DNA of 64,000 nucleotides from Streptomyces sp. BHT-5-2 (GTDB taxonomy: Bacteria > Actinomycetota > Actinomycetes > Streptomycetales > Streptomycetaceae), in assembly GCF_019774615.1 (NCBI RefSeq), contig NZ_CP081496.1, positions 372,001-436,000 on the forward strand. Direction: 5' to 3'. The notes below the pieces were generated by a model that saw nothing but the letters and a program-made list of their open reading frames with translations, ran no database searches and was not told the origin of the DNA. Position 1 is the first letter of the stretch. Every line of letters starts with the position of its first letter. This document shows positions 24,532 through 34,050 of the stretch, piece by piece. A program made the position numbers and the translations under genes.

Positions 24532-25950
24532 TCACGGCCGCAGGGTCGTGCTCCGGGAGAGCTGCGAGCGGTCGAGGCGGCTGTCGGCCGGGGCCTGGGC
24601 GACGGCCCGGCCGTCGGCGGGCACCGGGAGCCCGGCCCAGGTGAGCAGTTCGGCGGTGGCCTTGGTGCGGTCGGCGTCCTTGAGCGTCGCGATGTCGGCG
24701 CCGTGGTTGCCGCCGGGCACGGTGAAGAGGTACGAGTCCCGGGCGCCGCGGCCGAGTTCGAAGTGCTTGGCGCTCCAGGGGTCGTACTGCCCGTTGACGA
24801 ACATCATGCGGGTGGCGTGATGCCGGACCCAGCGGTCGACGTCGGGCATGGCGCGCCGGTCGAAGCGCATGGGGATCGACCGGGGCACGAAGCTGCGGGA
24901 GTCGTTGATGCCCGGGTAGCGCAGCAGGCCGCGGAGGTTGGGGTAGTGGTACTTGGGCTCGCCGAGCTGGGTGCCCGCCTGGTAGTAGTACGGCTCGAAC
25001 TTCGCCAGGCCCTGGTCGGTGTAGGAGTCGAAGCCGCCGACCTTGTCGATCCAGGTCCACAGGGTGTCGGTGGAGGCGGTGGGTGCGGGCACCTGGGCGC
25101 AGGCGGTCTTGGCGGGCTGGTACTGCCAGAAGCCGAAGACCAGGTCGGTGACGAGGACTTCGTAGGCGCGGTCGGCGGTGCCGATGAGGCTGAAGGTGCG
25201 CTTGTTCTCGCCGGCCCACTTCTCGTAGCGGTTGACCATCTCGTCGCGGCGGAGCAGTGCCTCGCGTTCGATGCGGCCGACGGCGGCGCGGCACTCGGGG
25301 GTGCCGACGGTGGCGAAGAAGCGGTCGTAGGGGGTGGTGTCGTCGCGGTCGGTGTTGTTGGGGGCGACGTAGGCGACGGTGCCGTTCATGTCGTGCGGGA
25401 AGAAGCGGCGGTAGTAGGTGGCGGTCATGCCGCCCTTGCTGCCGCCGGTGGCGATCCAGTTCTTGGGGTAGAGCGTGTGCAGCGCCTGGAAGACGCGGTG
25501 CTGGTCGGTGGCGGCCTGCTGGATGTCGAGTTTCTTCCAGTCGGTGGGCACCGGGCGGGACGGGGTGAAGTAGCGGTATTCCAGGGAGACCTGGTTACCG
25601 TCGATGATCTTGGTGGGTTCGCTGCGGGACGGGGTGGTGCTGACGTTGTAGCCGGAGGTGAAGAACACCGTCGGGCGGTCCACGGACTTGTGGAGCAGGG
25701 TCAGCCGCTGCTGGAACGTGCCCTTCTCCGGGTGCCGGTGGTCGATCGGCTGGGTGTATTCGAGGACGAAGTAGCGGTAGTCGTCGACCGGTTTCTCCTC
25801 GACGAGGCGCATTCCGGGGATCGCGAGGATCCGGTCCTTGATGTCGGTGGTGCCGGGTCCGGCGGTGGTGGCCGCTCCCGCTGGTGCGCCGACGCTCGCC
25901 GCACTTATGAGTACGGCGAGCGTCAGCAGCCATCTTCTGCCCTTGCGCAT
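24532..25950 (-). CDS. Secreted S37-family (PS-10) peptidase, tripeptidyl aminopeptidase-like
   Basis: 472 aa with a Sec signal peptide (MRKGRRWLLTLAVLISAASVGAPAGAA). The alpha/beta-hydrolase core has the nucleophile elbow IATGGSKGGMTATYYRRFFP (GGSKGG), the acid region FVNGQYDPWSAKHF and the catalytic His in VPGGNHGADIATL, as in the Streptomyces PS-10 peptidase family S37. Conserved blocks VDRPTVFFTSGYN and PTDWKKLDIQQAATDQHRVFQAL support this. GGGGAGGG precedes ATG 25950. The enzyme should act outside the cell on peptides; substrate preference cannot be read from sequence. Confidence 0.9.
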   Translation of the reverse strand: MRKGRRWLLTLAVLISAASVGAPAGAATTAGPGTTDIKDRILAIPGMRLVEEKPVDDYRYFVLEYTQPIDHRHPEKGTFQQRLTLLHKSVDRPTVFFTSGYNVSTTPSRSEPTKIIDGNQVSLEYRYFTPSRPVPTDWKKLDIQQAATDQHRVFQALHTLYPKNWIATGGSKGGMTATYYRRFFPHDMNGTVAYVAPNNTDRDDTTPYDRFFATVGTPECRAAVGRIEREALLRRDEMVNRYEKWAGENKRTFSLIGTADRAYEVLVTDLVFGFWQYQPAKTACAQVPAPTASTDTLWTWIDKVGGFDSYTDQGLAKFEPYYYQAGTQLGEPKYHYPNLRGLLRYPGINDSRSFVPRSIPMRFDRRAMPDVDRWVRHHATRMMFVNGQYDPWSAKHFELGRGARDSYLFTVPGGNHGADIATLKDADRTKATAELLTWAGLPVPADGRAVAQAPADSRLDRSQLSRSTTLRP

Positions 25951-26034
25951 GGGCCCTCCCCTTGGGGTGACAGAGGTCGGGCCGAACCTATCCGCGCGGC
26001 GGGGGCACCACCAGCCCCCATTGGGGCGCTGAGA

Positions 26035-29000
26035 TCACACCGTGAGGGGCTCCTCCTCGCCGGTGAAGGTCCGCCACAGCTGTGCGTAACGGCCGTCGCG
26101 GGCGAGGAGTTGGGCGTGGGTGCCGTCCTCGACGATCCGGCCGTGGTCGAGGACGACGACGCGGTCGGCGCGGGCGGCGGTGGTGAGGCGGTGGGCGACG
26201 ATCAAGGTGGTGCGCGCGCCGGCGCTCGAGGAGGGGTGGCGGTCGGGCGACGGGCGGGCGGTGCGGGCTCCGGTGGTGCCGCCGGTGAGCCGGTCGGTGG
26301 CCTGGTTGACGACGGCTTCGGTGGCCAGGTCCAGGGCGGCGGTGGCCTCGTCGAGCAGCAGGACGTCGGGGTCGGTGAGTTCGGCGCGGGCCAGGGCGAG
26401 GAGTTGGCGCTGTCCGGCGGAGAGGTTGCGGCCGCGTTCGGCGACCTGGTGGAGGTAGCCGCCGTCGAGGGTGGCGATCATGGGGTGGGCGCCGACGGCG
26501 CGGGCGGCGGCCTCCACTTCGGCGTCGGTGGCGTCCGGGCGGCCGTAGGCGATGGCGTCGCGGACGGTGCCGGGGAAGAGGTAGGACTCCTGGGGGACGA
26601 CGCCGAGCCGGCGGCGGTAGCCGGTCAGGTCCAGTTCGCGCAGGTCGGTGCCGTCGACGCGGACCGTGCCGGAGGTCGGGTCGTAGAAGCGGGCGACGAG
26701 TTTGACGAGGGTGGACTTGCCGGCGCCGGTCTCGCCGACGAAGGCGACGGTCTGGCCGGCGGGGATGGTGAGGTCGATGCCGGTCAGGGCCGGTTCGTCG
26801 TGGTCGCCGTAGTGGAAGTGGACGTCCTCGAAGGAGAGGGCGCCGCGGAGCGCGGGGACGGGGCGGGGGTGTTCGGCGGGCGGGGTGGAGGTGGGCCGGG
26901 CGAGCAGTTCGCCGATCCGGCCGAGCGAGACGGACGCCTGCTGGTAGCCGTCGAAGACCTGGGAGAGCTGCTGGACGGGGGCGAAGAACAGGTCGATGTA
27001 GAGGAGGTAGGCGACCAGGGCGCCGGCGGTGAGGGTGTGTGCGCCGATCCGGTCGGCGCCGACGACCAGGACCAGGGCGGCCGCCACGGAGGACAGCAGC
27101 TGGACGAACGGGAAGTAGACGGATATCAGGAACTGGCCGCGCACCCGCGCCCGGCGGTAGGCGTCGCTGTGTGCGGCGTACCGTTCGGCGCCGTGGCCCT
27201 CGCGGCGGAACGCCTGGACGATCCGGAGTCCGGCGACGCTCTCCTGGAGGGCGCCGTTGACGGTGCTGATGCGTTCACGGGCGAGCTCGTACGCCTTGAC
27301 GCTGCGCTTGCGGAAGACGTAGGTGGCCAGGGCGAGCGGGGGCAGGGTGGCGAAGACGACCAGGGCGAGCTGGACGTCGATGGCGAAGAGGGCGACGAGT
27401 ATGCCGAAGAAGGTGAGGACCGAGACGACGGCGGTGACCAGGCCGGTCTGGAGGAAGGTGGACAGCGCGTCGACGTCGGTGGTCATCCGGGTCATGATCC
27501 GGCCGGTGAGTTCGCGCTCGTAGTAGTCGAGGCCGAGGCGCTGGAGCTGGGCGAAGATCTTCAGGCGGAGGGCGTACAGGACGCGTTCGCCGGTGCGGCC
27601 GGTCATGCGGTTGGCGCCGATCTGTGCGACCCATTGGACGGCGACCACGGCCAGTGCGAGCCCGGCGGCGGTCCAGACGCCGGCGAGGATGCCGCGGCGG
27701 ACGCCGTCGTCGATGCCCTGCCGGATGAGGACCGGGAGCAGCAGGGAGGCGACCGCGTCCACGGCGACGAGGAGGAGGGCCACCAGGAGCGGGCGGCCGA
27801 AGCCGTGCAGCAGGCGGCGCAGGCCGTAGGAGGGCTCGGGGCGGACGGCGGCGGTCTCGTCGACGTCGGGGGTGTCGGCGGCGGGGGGCAGCGCGGCGAC
27901 CTGGGCGAGGAGTTCGGGGGTGGCGGGGCTGCCGGCCATGGCGGTGGCGATGCCGGGGCCGGTGGCGGGGGTGCCGCGGGGGGCGGGGCCGGCGGCGCCC
28001 GCCTCGGCCTCCTCCTCGCGGCGGACCCAGAGTTCGGGGGTGATGCTGCCGGTGGCGGCCGCGGCGTCGGGGTCGGCGGGTGCGTCCGGGGCGGCGTCGA
28101 TGAGGGGTTCGGGGCGGCGGGGGCCGGCGGCGGGGTGCGGCCGGTCGCCGTCGGTGGCGGGCTCCAGCAGTGCGGCGGTGCCGGAGGCGGCGTACTCGCC
28201 GTCGAAGACGCCGCCGGTGCCGTCGTCGTGCACGGCGCGGCCTGCGGCGCCCGCCGGGTCGTGGGGGACGCCGCCGAGTTCCTCGGGGTCGGTCAGCAGC
28301 CGGCGGTAGAGGGCGCAGCGGCCGGCCAGTTCCTCCTGGGTGCCGACGTCGACGAGCCGGCCGCCGTCGAGGACCGCGATCCGGTCGGCGAGTGCCAGGG
28401 TGGAGGCACGGTGGGCGATCAGGAGGGTGGTGCGGCCGGCCATGACGCCGCGCAGCGCCTCGTGGATCTCGTGCTCGACGCGGGCGTCGACGGCGGAGGT
28501 GGCGTCGTCGAGGACCAGCAGCCGGGGGTCGGTGAGGATGGCGCGGGCCAGGGCGATGCGCTGCCGCTGGCCGCCGGAGAGGGTCAGGCCCTGTTCGCCG
28601 ACTTCGGTGTCGTAGCCGTTCGGCAGCGCCGTGATGAAGCCGTCGGCCTGGGCGGCGCGGGCGGCGGCGCGGATCTGCTCGTCGGTGGCCTCGGGGTGAC
28701 CGTAGGCGATGTTGTCCCGTATGGAGTCGGAGAAGAGGAAGCTGCTCTCGGGGACGAGGCCGATGGCGGCGCGCAGGGATTCCAGGGTGAGGTCGCGGAC
28801 GTCGTGGCCGCCGACGAGGACGCGGCCGGCGGTGACGTCGTAGAAGCGGGGCAGCAGCAGGGAGACGGTGGACTTGCCGCTGCCGGAGGCGCCGATGACG
28901 GCGACCGTCTCGCCGGCGTCCATGCGCAGTGAGAATTCGTCGAGCACCGGGCGGACGGGCCGGTCCGGGCGGTCGGCGGTCTCGTCGGCGGCGGGGTCGT

Positions 29001-30063
29001 GGTGCGGGCCGTAGCCGAAGGTGACGTGGTCGAAGACGACGGTCGCGGGGGCGTCGGCGGGCAGGGCGCGGGCGTCCGGGTGCTCCTCTATGGTCGGCTC
29101 GGTGTCGATGAGTTCGTAGACCCGCTCGACGCCGGCGCGGGCCTGCTGGCCGACGGTGAGCATCATGGCGAGCATCCGGACGGGGCCGACCAGTTGCGCG
29201 AGGTAGGTGGAGAAGGCGACGAAGGTGCCGAGGGTGATGTGGCCCCGGGTGGCCATCCAGCCGCCGAGTGCCAGCATCGCGACCTGGCCGAGGGAGGGGA
29301 CGGCCTGGAGGGCGGGGGTGTAGCGGGCGTTGAGCCGGACGGTGCGCAGCCGGGCGGCGAACAGCCGGCGGCCGACGGCGCGGAGTTTGCCGGTCTCCTG
29401 CTCCTCCTGGCCGAAGCCCTTGACGACCCGGACGCCGGAGACCGCGCCGTCCACGACGGAGGCGACCGCGGCGGCCTGGCCCTGGGCGTACCAGGTGGCG
29501 GGGAAGAGGCGGGTGCGGCTGCGGCGGGCGATGATCCACAGGGCGGGGGCGACGGCCAGCGCGATGACCGTCAGGAGCGGGGAGAGGACGGCCATCACGG
29601 CGAGCGAGACGGCGAAGAGGAGGATGTTCCCGATCATCATCGGGAGGATGAAGAGCAGGCTCTGGATGAGCTGGAGGTCGCTGGTGGCGCGGCCGACGAC
29701 CTGGCCGGTGCTGAGTTCGTCCTGGCGGCGGCCGTCGAGGCCGGCTATCGCGTCGAACATGCGGGTGCGCAGGTCGTGCTGGACGTCCAGGGCGAGCCGG
29801 CCGCCGTAGAAGCGGCGGAGGTAGGTGAGGACGTAGACGACGAGGGCGGCGGCGACGAGGAGGGTGGCCCAGGGGGCGAGGGCCCGCTCGTGCCGGACGA
29901 TCACGTCGTCGATGATCAGCTTGGGGATGAGCGGGACGAGGGCCGTGACCGCCATCCCGGCGAGCGAGGCGCCGAGCGCCAGCAGCACGTCCTTGCGGTG
30001 GCGCCAGCAGTCCCGGCCCAGCCGCCGTGCCCATCCCTTGTGTGTCGTGTCCGTCCCCGCCAC
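26035..30063 (-). CDS. Fused ABC exporter with two TMD-NBD halves in one chain
   Basis: 1342 aa, about twice a half-transporter. Half 1: ABC membrane domain residues about 25-330 and NBD about 350-610 with Walker A GASGSGKST (Lys397), signature LSGGQRQR and Walker B LLVLDDATSAVD. Half 2: membrane domain about 735-1020 and NBD about 1065-1342 with GETGAGKST (Lys1116), LSAGQRQL and VLLLDEATAALD (Glu1239). A 120-residue Ala/Pro/Asp linker joins them. Asp520 replaces the catalytic Glu in NBD1 and the facing signature is LSAGQ, so one ATP site is probably degenerate, as in heterodimeric exporters of the TM287/288 type. Another disordered insert (TARPSPDRHPSSSAG) lies after Walker B in NBD2. GTG 30063 has GGGAGG 6 bases upstream. 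Substrate unknown; multidrug or lipid export is the usual role. Confidence 0.93.
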   Translation of the reverse strand: MAGTDTTHKGWARRLGRDCWRHRKDVLLALGASLAGMAVTALVPLIPKLIIDDVIVRHERALAPWATLLVAAALVVYVLTYLRRFYGGRLALDVQHDLRTRMFDAIAGLDGRRQDELSTGQVVGRATSDLQLIQSLLFILPMMIGNILLFAVSLAVMAVLSPLLTVIALAVAPALWIIARRSRTRLFPATWYAQGQAAAVASVVDGAVSGVRVVKGFGQEEQETGKLRAVGRRLFAARLRTVRLNARYTPALQAVPSLGQVAMLALGGWMATRGHITLGTFVAFSTYLAQLVGPVRMLAMMLTVGQQARAGVERVYELIDTEPTIEEHPDARALPADAPATVVFDHVTFGYGPHHDPAADETADRPDRPVRPVLDEFSLRMDAGETVAVIGASGSGKSTVSLLLPRFYDVTAGRVLVGGHDVRDLTLESLRAAIGLVPESSFLFSDSIRDNIAYGHPEATDEQIRAAARAAQADGFITALPNGYDTEVGEQGLTLSGGQRQRIALARAILTDPRLLVLDDATSAVDARVEHEIHEALRGVMAGRTTLLIAHRASTLALADRIAVLDGGRLVDVGTQEELAGRCALYRRLLTDPEELGGVPHDPAGAAGRAVHDDGTGGVFDGEYAASGTAALLEPATDGDRPHPAAGPRRPEPLIDAAPDAPADPDAAAATGSITPELWVRREEEAEAGAAGPAPRGTPATGPGIATAMAGSPATPELLAQVAALPPAADTPDVDETAAVRPEPSYGLRRLLHGFGRPLLVALLLVAVDAVASLLLPVLIRQGIDDGVRRGILAGVWTAAGLALAVVAVQWVAQIGANRMTGRTGERVLYALRLKIFAQLQRLGLDYYERELTGRIMTRMTTDVDALSTFLQTGLVTAVVSVLTFFGILVALFAIDVQLALVVFATLPPLALATYVFRKRSVKAYELARERISTVNGALQESVAGLRIVQAFRREGHGAERYAAHSDAYRRARVRGQFLISVYFPFVQLLSSVAAALVLVVGADRIGAHTLTAGALVAYLLYIDLFFAPVQQLSQVFDGYQQASVSLGRIGELLARPTSTPPAEHPRPVPALRGALSFEDVHFHYGDHDEPALTGIDLTIPAGQTVAFVGETGAGKSTLVKLVARFYDPTSGTVRVDGTDLRELDLTGYRRRLGVVPQESYLFPGTVRDAIAYGRPDATDAEVEAAARAVGAHPMIATLDGGYLHQVAERGRNLSAGQRQLLALARAELTDPDVLLLDEATAALDLATEAVVNQATDRLTGGTTGARTARPSPDRHPSSSAGARTTLIVAHRLTTAARADRVVVLDHGRIVEDGTHAQLLARDGRYAQLWRTFTGEEEPLTV

Positions 30064-30171
30064 CCGATGCCTCCCATGCGTCGTCTGCCGCACGGGCCAA
30101 CGCCGAGGGCCCCGGATTTCATCCCGCCGTAACAGTCCGGCCGGAGAAATCCGGGACATCCCGCAGGACGG

Positions 30172-30198
30172 GCCCGGGACCCCTAGGGGGTCCCGGGC
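30172..30198 (-). terminator. Terminator hairpin after the GH65 gene
   Basis: Perfect 12-bp arms GCCCGGGACCCC/GGGGTCCCGGGC closing on a three-base loop, directly after the GH65 stop codon and before the ABC exporter start. Confidence 0.75.
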
Positions 30199-30203
30199 TC
30201 GGG

Positions 30204-33047
30204 TCACTGCGCCCGTGTCACCGTCAGCTCGGTGATGCCCGGGCGCGGGGCGGGTTTGCCGCCGGGTGCGGGGCGGTGGTCGCCGTGGACGGTGACGCGG
30301 ACGTAGCGGGCGGTGCTGCGGCCCGCGGCGTCGGTGCCGGTCCAGTGGCGGCCGTCGCGCGAGATCTGGACGGTGTAGGACGTCGGGCGGGTGGCGGTCC
30401 AGTGCGGGGTGATCCGGCCGATGGTGACGGTGCGGCCGAGGTCGACGGTGAGGGTGCCGTCGGCAGCGTCCGGGACCCAGGCGGTGGTGGTGTTGCCGTC
30501 GACGGCGGCGCCGGCGTACATGCCGGGTTCCTCGGAGCCGGCGGTGGCGGTGGTGCACCGGGCGGCGTCGGTGGTGGCGGCGAGGTCGGGCCGGCGGGTC
30601 TTGAGGACGGTGGGGACGCCGCGGCTGACGAGCTTGTCGCCCTCGGGGGTGGCGAGCGGCAGGGCGGGCCCGGAGGTGAGGCGGACGGTGGTCTGGTGGG
30701 CGCCGAGCGCGACGTCGAAGGTGCGGCCCTGCCAGTGCAGTCCGCGCAGGGTGACGCCGGCGGAGAGCTGCGGCGGCAGCATCGGGTCCAGGCGTACCCG
30801 GTCCTCGGTCATCCGCAGGCCGGTCAGGCCGTTGGTGAAGACCTGGAGGAAGCCGCCCTTGCCGGTGAGGAAGTCCTGGGCGGGGCGGCCGGCGTGCGGG
30901 TCGCCGGCGCCGGCCTTGTCGCCGCGGGCCTCGGAGAACTCCGCGAACGGCCCGCGGACGAACGGCCTGATGGCGCGCTGGAGGTAGGTGTAGGTGGCGC
31001 AGCCGGGTTCGCCGAGGGCGGCGGCGTCGACGGCGTGCACCGAGTCGGTCATGGCGGGGCCGTCGGGGTCGGTGCGGGCGGCGTAGTAGTCGAGGGTGGC
31101 GGCGGCCTGCTGCCGGGTCATGGGCCACTGCAGCGGGTACATCAGGAGCACGGTGTCGGCCTGCTTGATGGTGGTGCCCTTGTAGCCGGCGTACTGCTCG
31201 AAGATCTTGCGGTTGCCGTCGTAGGGGATGCGCAGCTTGTCGGCGACGGTCTTCCAGGCGGCAGGGACGGGTCGGCCCAGGAGGGTGGCGGCGCGGGCGG
31301 CGTCGCGCAGGGCGGTGGCGGCGCCGGCGTTGGTGAAGACCGCGTCGTCGACGCCGTTGCTGTACTCGTCGGGGCCGGCGACGTTCTTGATCGAGTAGCT
31401 GCCGTCGGCGTTGCGGGTGGCGCGGGAGGCCCAGAAGTCGGCGATGCCCGAAAGGACGGGCCAGCCGCGGGACTTCAGCCAGGCGGTGTCCTTGGTGGCG
31501 AGGTAGTACTGCCAGGCGGCCAGCGAGATGTCGCCCATGAGGTGGTTCTGGGTCTTGCAGTGCGGCGGGTCCCAGCTGTGGCACTCGGTCCACAGGTCGC
31601 CGGTGCCGCCGCTGGTCCAGGAGTAGAAGAGGCCCTGGTAGCCGAGGCGGCGGGCGTTGGCGCGGGCGGCGTCCCGGGTGCGGTAGCGGTAGTCGACGAT
31701 GGACCGGGCGAGGTCGGGGTGGGTGGCCAGGAGTCCGGGGTACATCCAGGTCTCGGCGTCCCAGAAGATCTCGCCGGCGTAGTTGTCGCTGGTCAGGCCG
31801 GTGGGGCCGATGCTGTTGGCGCTGCCTCGGCGGGTCGCGGCCAGGAGTCCGTACTCGGCGGAGCGGATCCAGGACTGGAGCTCGGGCTGTCCGGCGACCT
31901 CGATGTCGCTGCGCCAGAGCTTCTGCCAGGCGGCGCGGTGCCGGGCGGTGAGGTCGGCCCAGCCGGAGTCGGCGGCGCGGCGGGAGGCGTTCTCGGCGGT
32001 GGTGCGGGGGCCGTGGGAGGTGAGCGCGGTGTCCACGCCGACGTACTTGGTCAGTTCGTAGGTGCGGCCGCGGTGGACCGGGAAGGTCAGGCGCTGGTGG
32101 GCGCTGAGCTGTTCGGCGGTGGTGGCGCCGGAGCCGGTGGCCCTGGCGGGCGGCTCGGGGCTGGGGCGGGTGTCCGGTATGCCGCGGCCGGCGCGGAGGG
32201 TGGAGGCGACGGCGCCCTCGGTGCCGGTGCCGTCGGTGCGGAAGCCGACGGTGACGGTGCCGGGTGGGGCGGTGCGGTCGCGGGGGGTGGGTCCGGACGG
32301 CTGCATGCGGCGGGCGCCGCGGCCGTCGAGGGTGTCGGTGACGGTCGTCCGGCCGGTCCAGTGCGGGGTCATCCGCAGCCGGACCGCGGCGGTGTGCGCG
32401 TCGGCGCGGTCGGCGAGCACGTCGTAGACCAGGTCGGTGGCCCGGCCGTCGGCGGCGGTCCAGGTCAGCGAGGTGCGGACGAAGCCGCAGCGCAGGGAGA
32501 GGGTCTGGCGGTAGTTGCTGATGCGGCCGGGTGCGGTGGCCGAGGAGAAGGTCTCGGGGTGCGGGCCGCCGGTGGTGACGTCGAGGGTGGTCCAGGTGGG
32601 CAGGGCGGCTATCGCCTGGCGGCCCTTGAGGTCGGCGGGGCCCTTGGCGTAGAGGCCGGAGACGAAGGACCCGTCGTACTCGGGGGTCTTCAGGGGCCAG
32701 CCGGTGGTGCCGCCGGGGGCGGCGTAGCCCATGCCGTTGGGCGGGACCCGCTGGCCGAGGTAGCCGTTGCCGACGTAGGCGTGGTGGCTGTCCTTGGGGT
32801 CGATGGCGGTGGCGGTGGGGGCCCAGCCGTCGGCGGTGCAGGAGGCGGACCCGGCGGCCGCCGGCCCGGGGGTCCCCGCGGTGGCGGCGGTCGCCGGGGC
32901 GAGGGCCGCGACGAGGGTGCCGGCTATCAGGGCGGCGAGCGTCCCGCGTCGCCTACGGGTCGCCCGTGGAGGGGCGGCCGGCGGCTCCGGGCGCGCCGTG
33001 TCGTCGTTCCGCGCGCCCTGCCGCGCCGTCCGTTCCGTGTGGTCCAT
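30204..33047 (-). CDS. Exported GH65 glycoside hydrolase (acid trehalase-like) with F5/8-type C-terminal domain
   Basis: 947 aa. A basic N-region is followed by a hydrophobic export segment (LAALIAGTLVAALAPATAATAG). The GH65 N-terminal beta-sandwich (YVGNGYLGQRVPPNGMGY) precedes the (alpha/alpha)6 barrel with GEIFWDAETWMYPGLL, GDLWTECHSWDPPHCKTQNHLMGDISLA and the motif AGPDEYSNGVDDAVFTNAGA, whose Glu561 is the expected general acid. QADTVLLMYPLQWPMT is typical of the trehalase/phosphorylase family. Residues about 800-945 form a discoidin-like carbohydrate-binding domain (YAGAAVDGNTTTAW, ISRDGRHWTG, ARYVRVTVHG). Secreted location favours hydrolysis of trehalose or a related glucoside over phosphorolysis (inference). 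Confidence 0.9.
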   Translation of the reverse strand: MDHTERTARQGARNDDTARPEPPAAPPRATRRRRGTLAALIAGTLVAALAPATAATAGTPGPAAAGSASCTADGWAPTATAIDPKDSHHAYVGNGYLGQRVPPNGMGYAAPGGTTGWPLKTPEYDGSFVSGLYAKGPADLKGRQAIAALPTWTTLDVTTGGPHPETFSSATAPGRISNYRQTLSLRCGFVRTSLTWTAADGRATDLVYDVLADRADAHTAAVRLRMTPHWTGRTTVTDTLDGRGARRMQPSGPTPRDRTAPPGTVTVGFRTDGTGTEGAVASTLRAGRGIPDTRPSPEPPARATGSGATTAEQLSAHQRLTFPVHRGRTYELTKYVGVDTALTSHGPRTTAENASRRAADSGWADLTARHRAAWQKLWRSDIEVAGQPELQSWIRSAEYGLLAATRRGSANSIGPTGLTSDNYAGEIFWDAETWMYPGLLATHPDLARSIVDYRYRTRDAARANARRLGYQGLFYSWTSGGTGDLWTECHSWDPPHCKTQNHLMGDISLAAWQYYLATKDTAWLKSRGWPVLSGIADFWASRATRNADGSYSIKNVAGPDEYSNGVDDAVFTNAGAATALRDAARAATLLGRPVPAAWKTVADKLRIPYDGNRKIFEQYAGYKGTTIKQADTVLLMYPLQWPMTRQQAAATLDYYAARTDPDGPAMTDSVHAVDAAALGEPGCATYTYLQRAIRPFVRGPFAEFSEARGDKAGAGDPHAGRPAQDFLTGKGGFLQVFTNGLTGLRMTEDRVRLDPMLPPQLSAGVTLRGLHWQGRTFDVALGAHQTTVRLTSGPALPLATPEGDKLVSRGVPTVLKTRRPDLAATTDAARCTTATAGSEEPGMYAGAAVDGNTTTAWVPDAADGTLTVDLGRTVTIGRITPHWTATRPTSYTVQISRDGRHWTGTDAAGRSTARYVRVTVHGDHRPAPGGKPAPRPGITELTVTRAQ

Positions 33048-33254
33048 GCTGCTCCGTCCCTGCGGCCGGTACGCGCCCTTGGGGCACGGACCCAGCCTCG
33101 GCTCTGCCCAACGTCAGCGCACCCTACGAGCCGCCGGTGACGCGGGTCACCGTTGAATGCACGATCCATCGATTTCCGGCCGCGACCCGCGTTTTCCGGC
33201 CCCGTGTGCGCCCCCGGATTGGTCAATGCGGCCCGCGTACGGCACACTTTTAGA

Positions 33255-33266
33255 CTGACCAGTCAG
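33255..33266. promoter_or_regulatory. TetR-type operator before the ATPase/YhgE/TetR operon
   Basis: CTGACCAGTCAG has matching CTGAC/GTCAG arms and lies about 15 bases before the ribosome-binding site of the first gene. It matches a common TetR-family operator form; the TetR gene at the end of the same operon is the likely binder. The gap 33048-33254 shows no gene. Confidence 0.6.
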
Positions 33267-33282
33267 ATCAAAAGGAGGGGTT

Positions 33283-34050
33283 GTGGAGACCACCCGCCAG
33301 GGGGCGGCCGTCAACGCCCGGGGAATAGGAGTGAAGGGCCCACGCGGGTGGGCCTTTCGGGGCGTCGACGTCACCGCCGACCCCGGGTCGCTGATCGCGG
33401 TGCAGGGTCCGTCGGGCTCCGGCCGCACCTGCCTGCTGCTCGCGCTCACCGGACGCATGCGGATCGCCGAGGGCCAGGCCACCGTCGCCGGCTTCCCGCT
33501 GCCCAAGCGCATGGGGACGGTCCGCGGCTGTACCGCGATCGCGCACGTGCCCGGCATCGCCGACCTCGAACCCGCCCTCACCGTCGCCGAACACCTCCGG
33601 GAACAGGCCCTCCTGGGCCACCGGGGCGCCGCGCTCCTCTTCGGCCGCCGCCGCAAGGAGGCCACCAAGGCGCTGGTCGACGCCGCGCTGGCGGCCGCCG
33701 GACTCGACCCGGAGACCCTGCCGAAGGGCCTGCGGACCTGCGTCCGCGACCTGGAACGACTGGAGGCGCTGCGGCTGTCGGTGGCGCTCGCGGTGATGCA
33801 CCGGCCGCACCTGCTGGCCGTCGACGACCTCGACCTCAAGCTCTCCTCCGACGAGCGCGCCGCCGCCTGGCAGATGCTGCGGGATCTGGCGCTGGGCGGC
33901 ACCACCGTGGTCGCGGTCGCCTCCGACGCACCGGCGGACGCCCTGTGCGTCTCCACCGCCGCGGCACCGGCGACCGCCACCGACACCCACCGGCCCGACA
34001 CCCACGAGGAGGAAGCGGCGCATGCGTTCGCCGAGACTGGCCGCGCTTGA
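33283..34050 (+). CDS. Degenerate ABC-type ATP-binding protein
   Basis: 255 aa ABC ATPase fold in which key residues are altered. The P-loop is VQGPSGSGRTCLLLALTG, with Arg in place of the invariant Walker A Lys. The signature region reads VRDLERLEALRLSVALAVMHRP, lacking LSGGQ, and Walker B is LLAVDDLDLKLS with Asp rather than Glu after the Walker Asp. The last 40 residues are Ala/Thr/His-rich. GTG 33283 follows AGGAGGGG. It overlaps the permease gene by 29 bases, so the two are coupled. It probably binds nucleotide weakly, if at all, and may have a regulatory or structural role. Confidence 0.85.
   Translation: METTRQGAAVNARGIGVKGPRGWAFRGVDVTADPGSLIAVQGPSGSGRTCLLLALTGRMRIAEGQATVAGFPLPKRMGTVRGCTAIAHVPGIADLEPALTVAEHLREQALLGHRGAALLFGRRRKEATKALVDAALAAAGLDPETLPKGLRTCVRDLERLEALRLSVALAVMHRPHLLAVDDLDLKLSSDERAAAWQMLRDLALGGTTVVAVASDAPADALCVSTAAAPATATDTHRPDTHEEEAAHAFAETGRA

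Noticed and set aside
24436..28932. A 1498-codon rightward open frame of Gly/Val/Asp-rich sequence
   Set aside because: It is the antisense of the S37 peptidase and ABC exporter genes, with low-complexity composition and no domain.
30027..33140. A 1037-codon rightward open frame
   Set aside because: Antisense to the GH65 gene; Gly/Ala/Val-rich with no recognisable motif.
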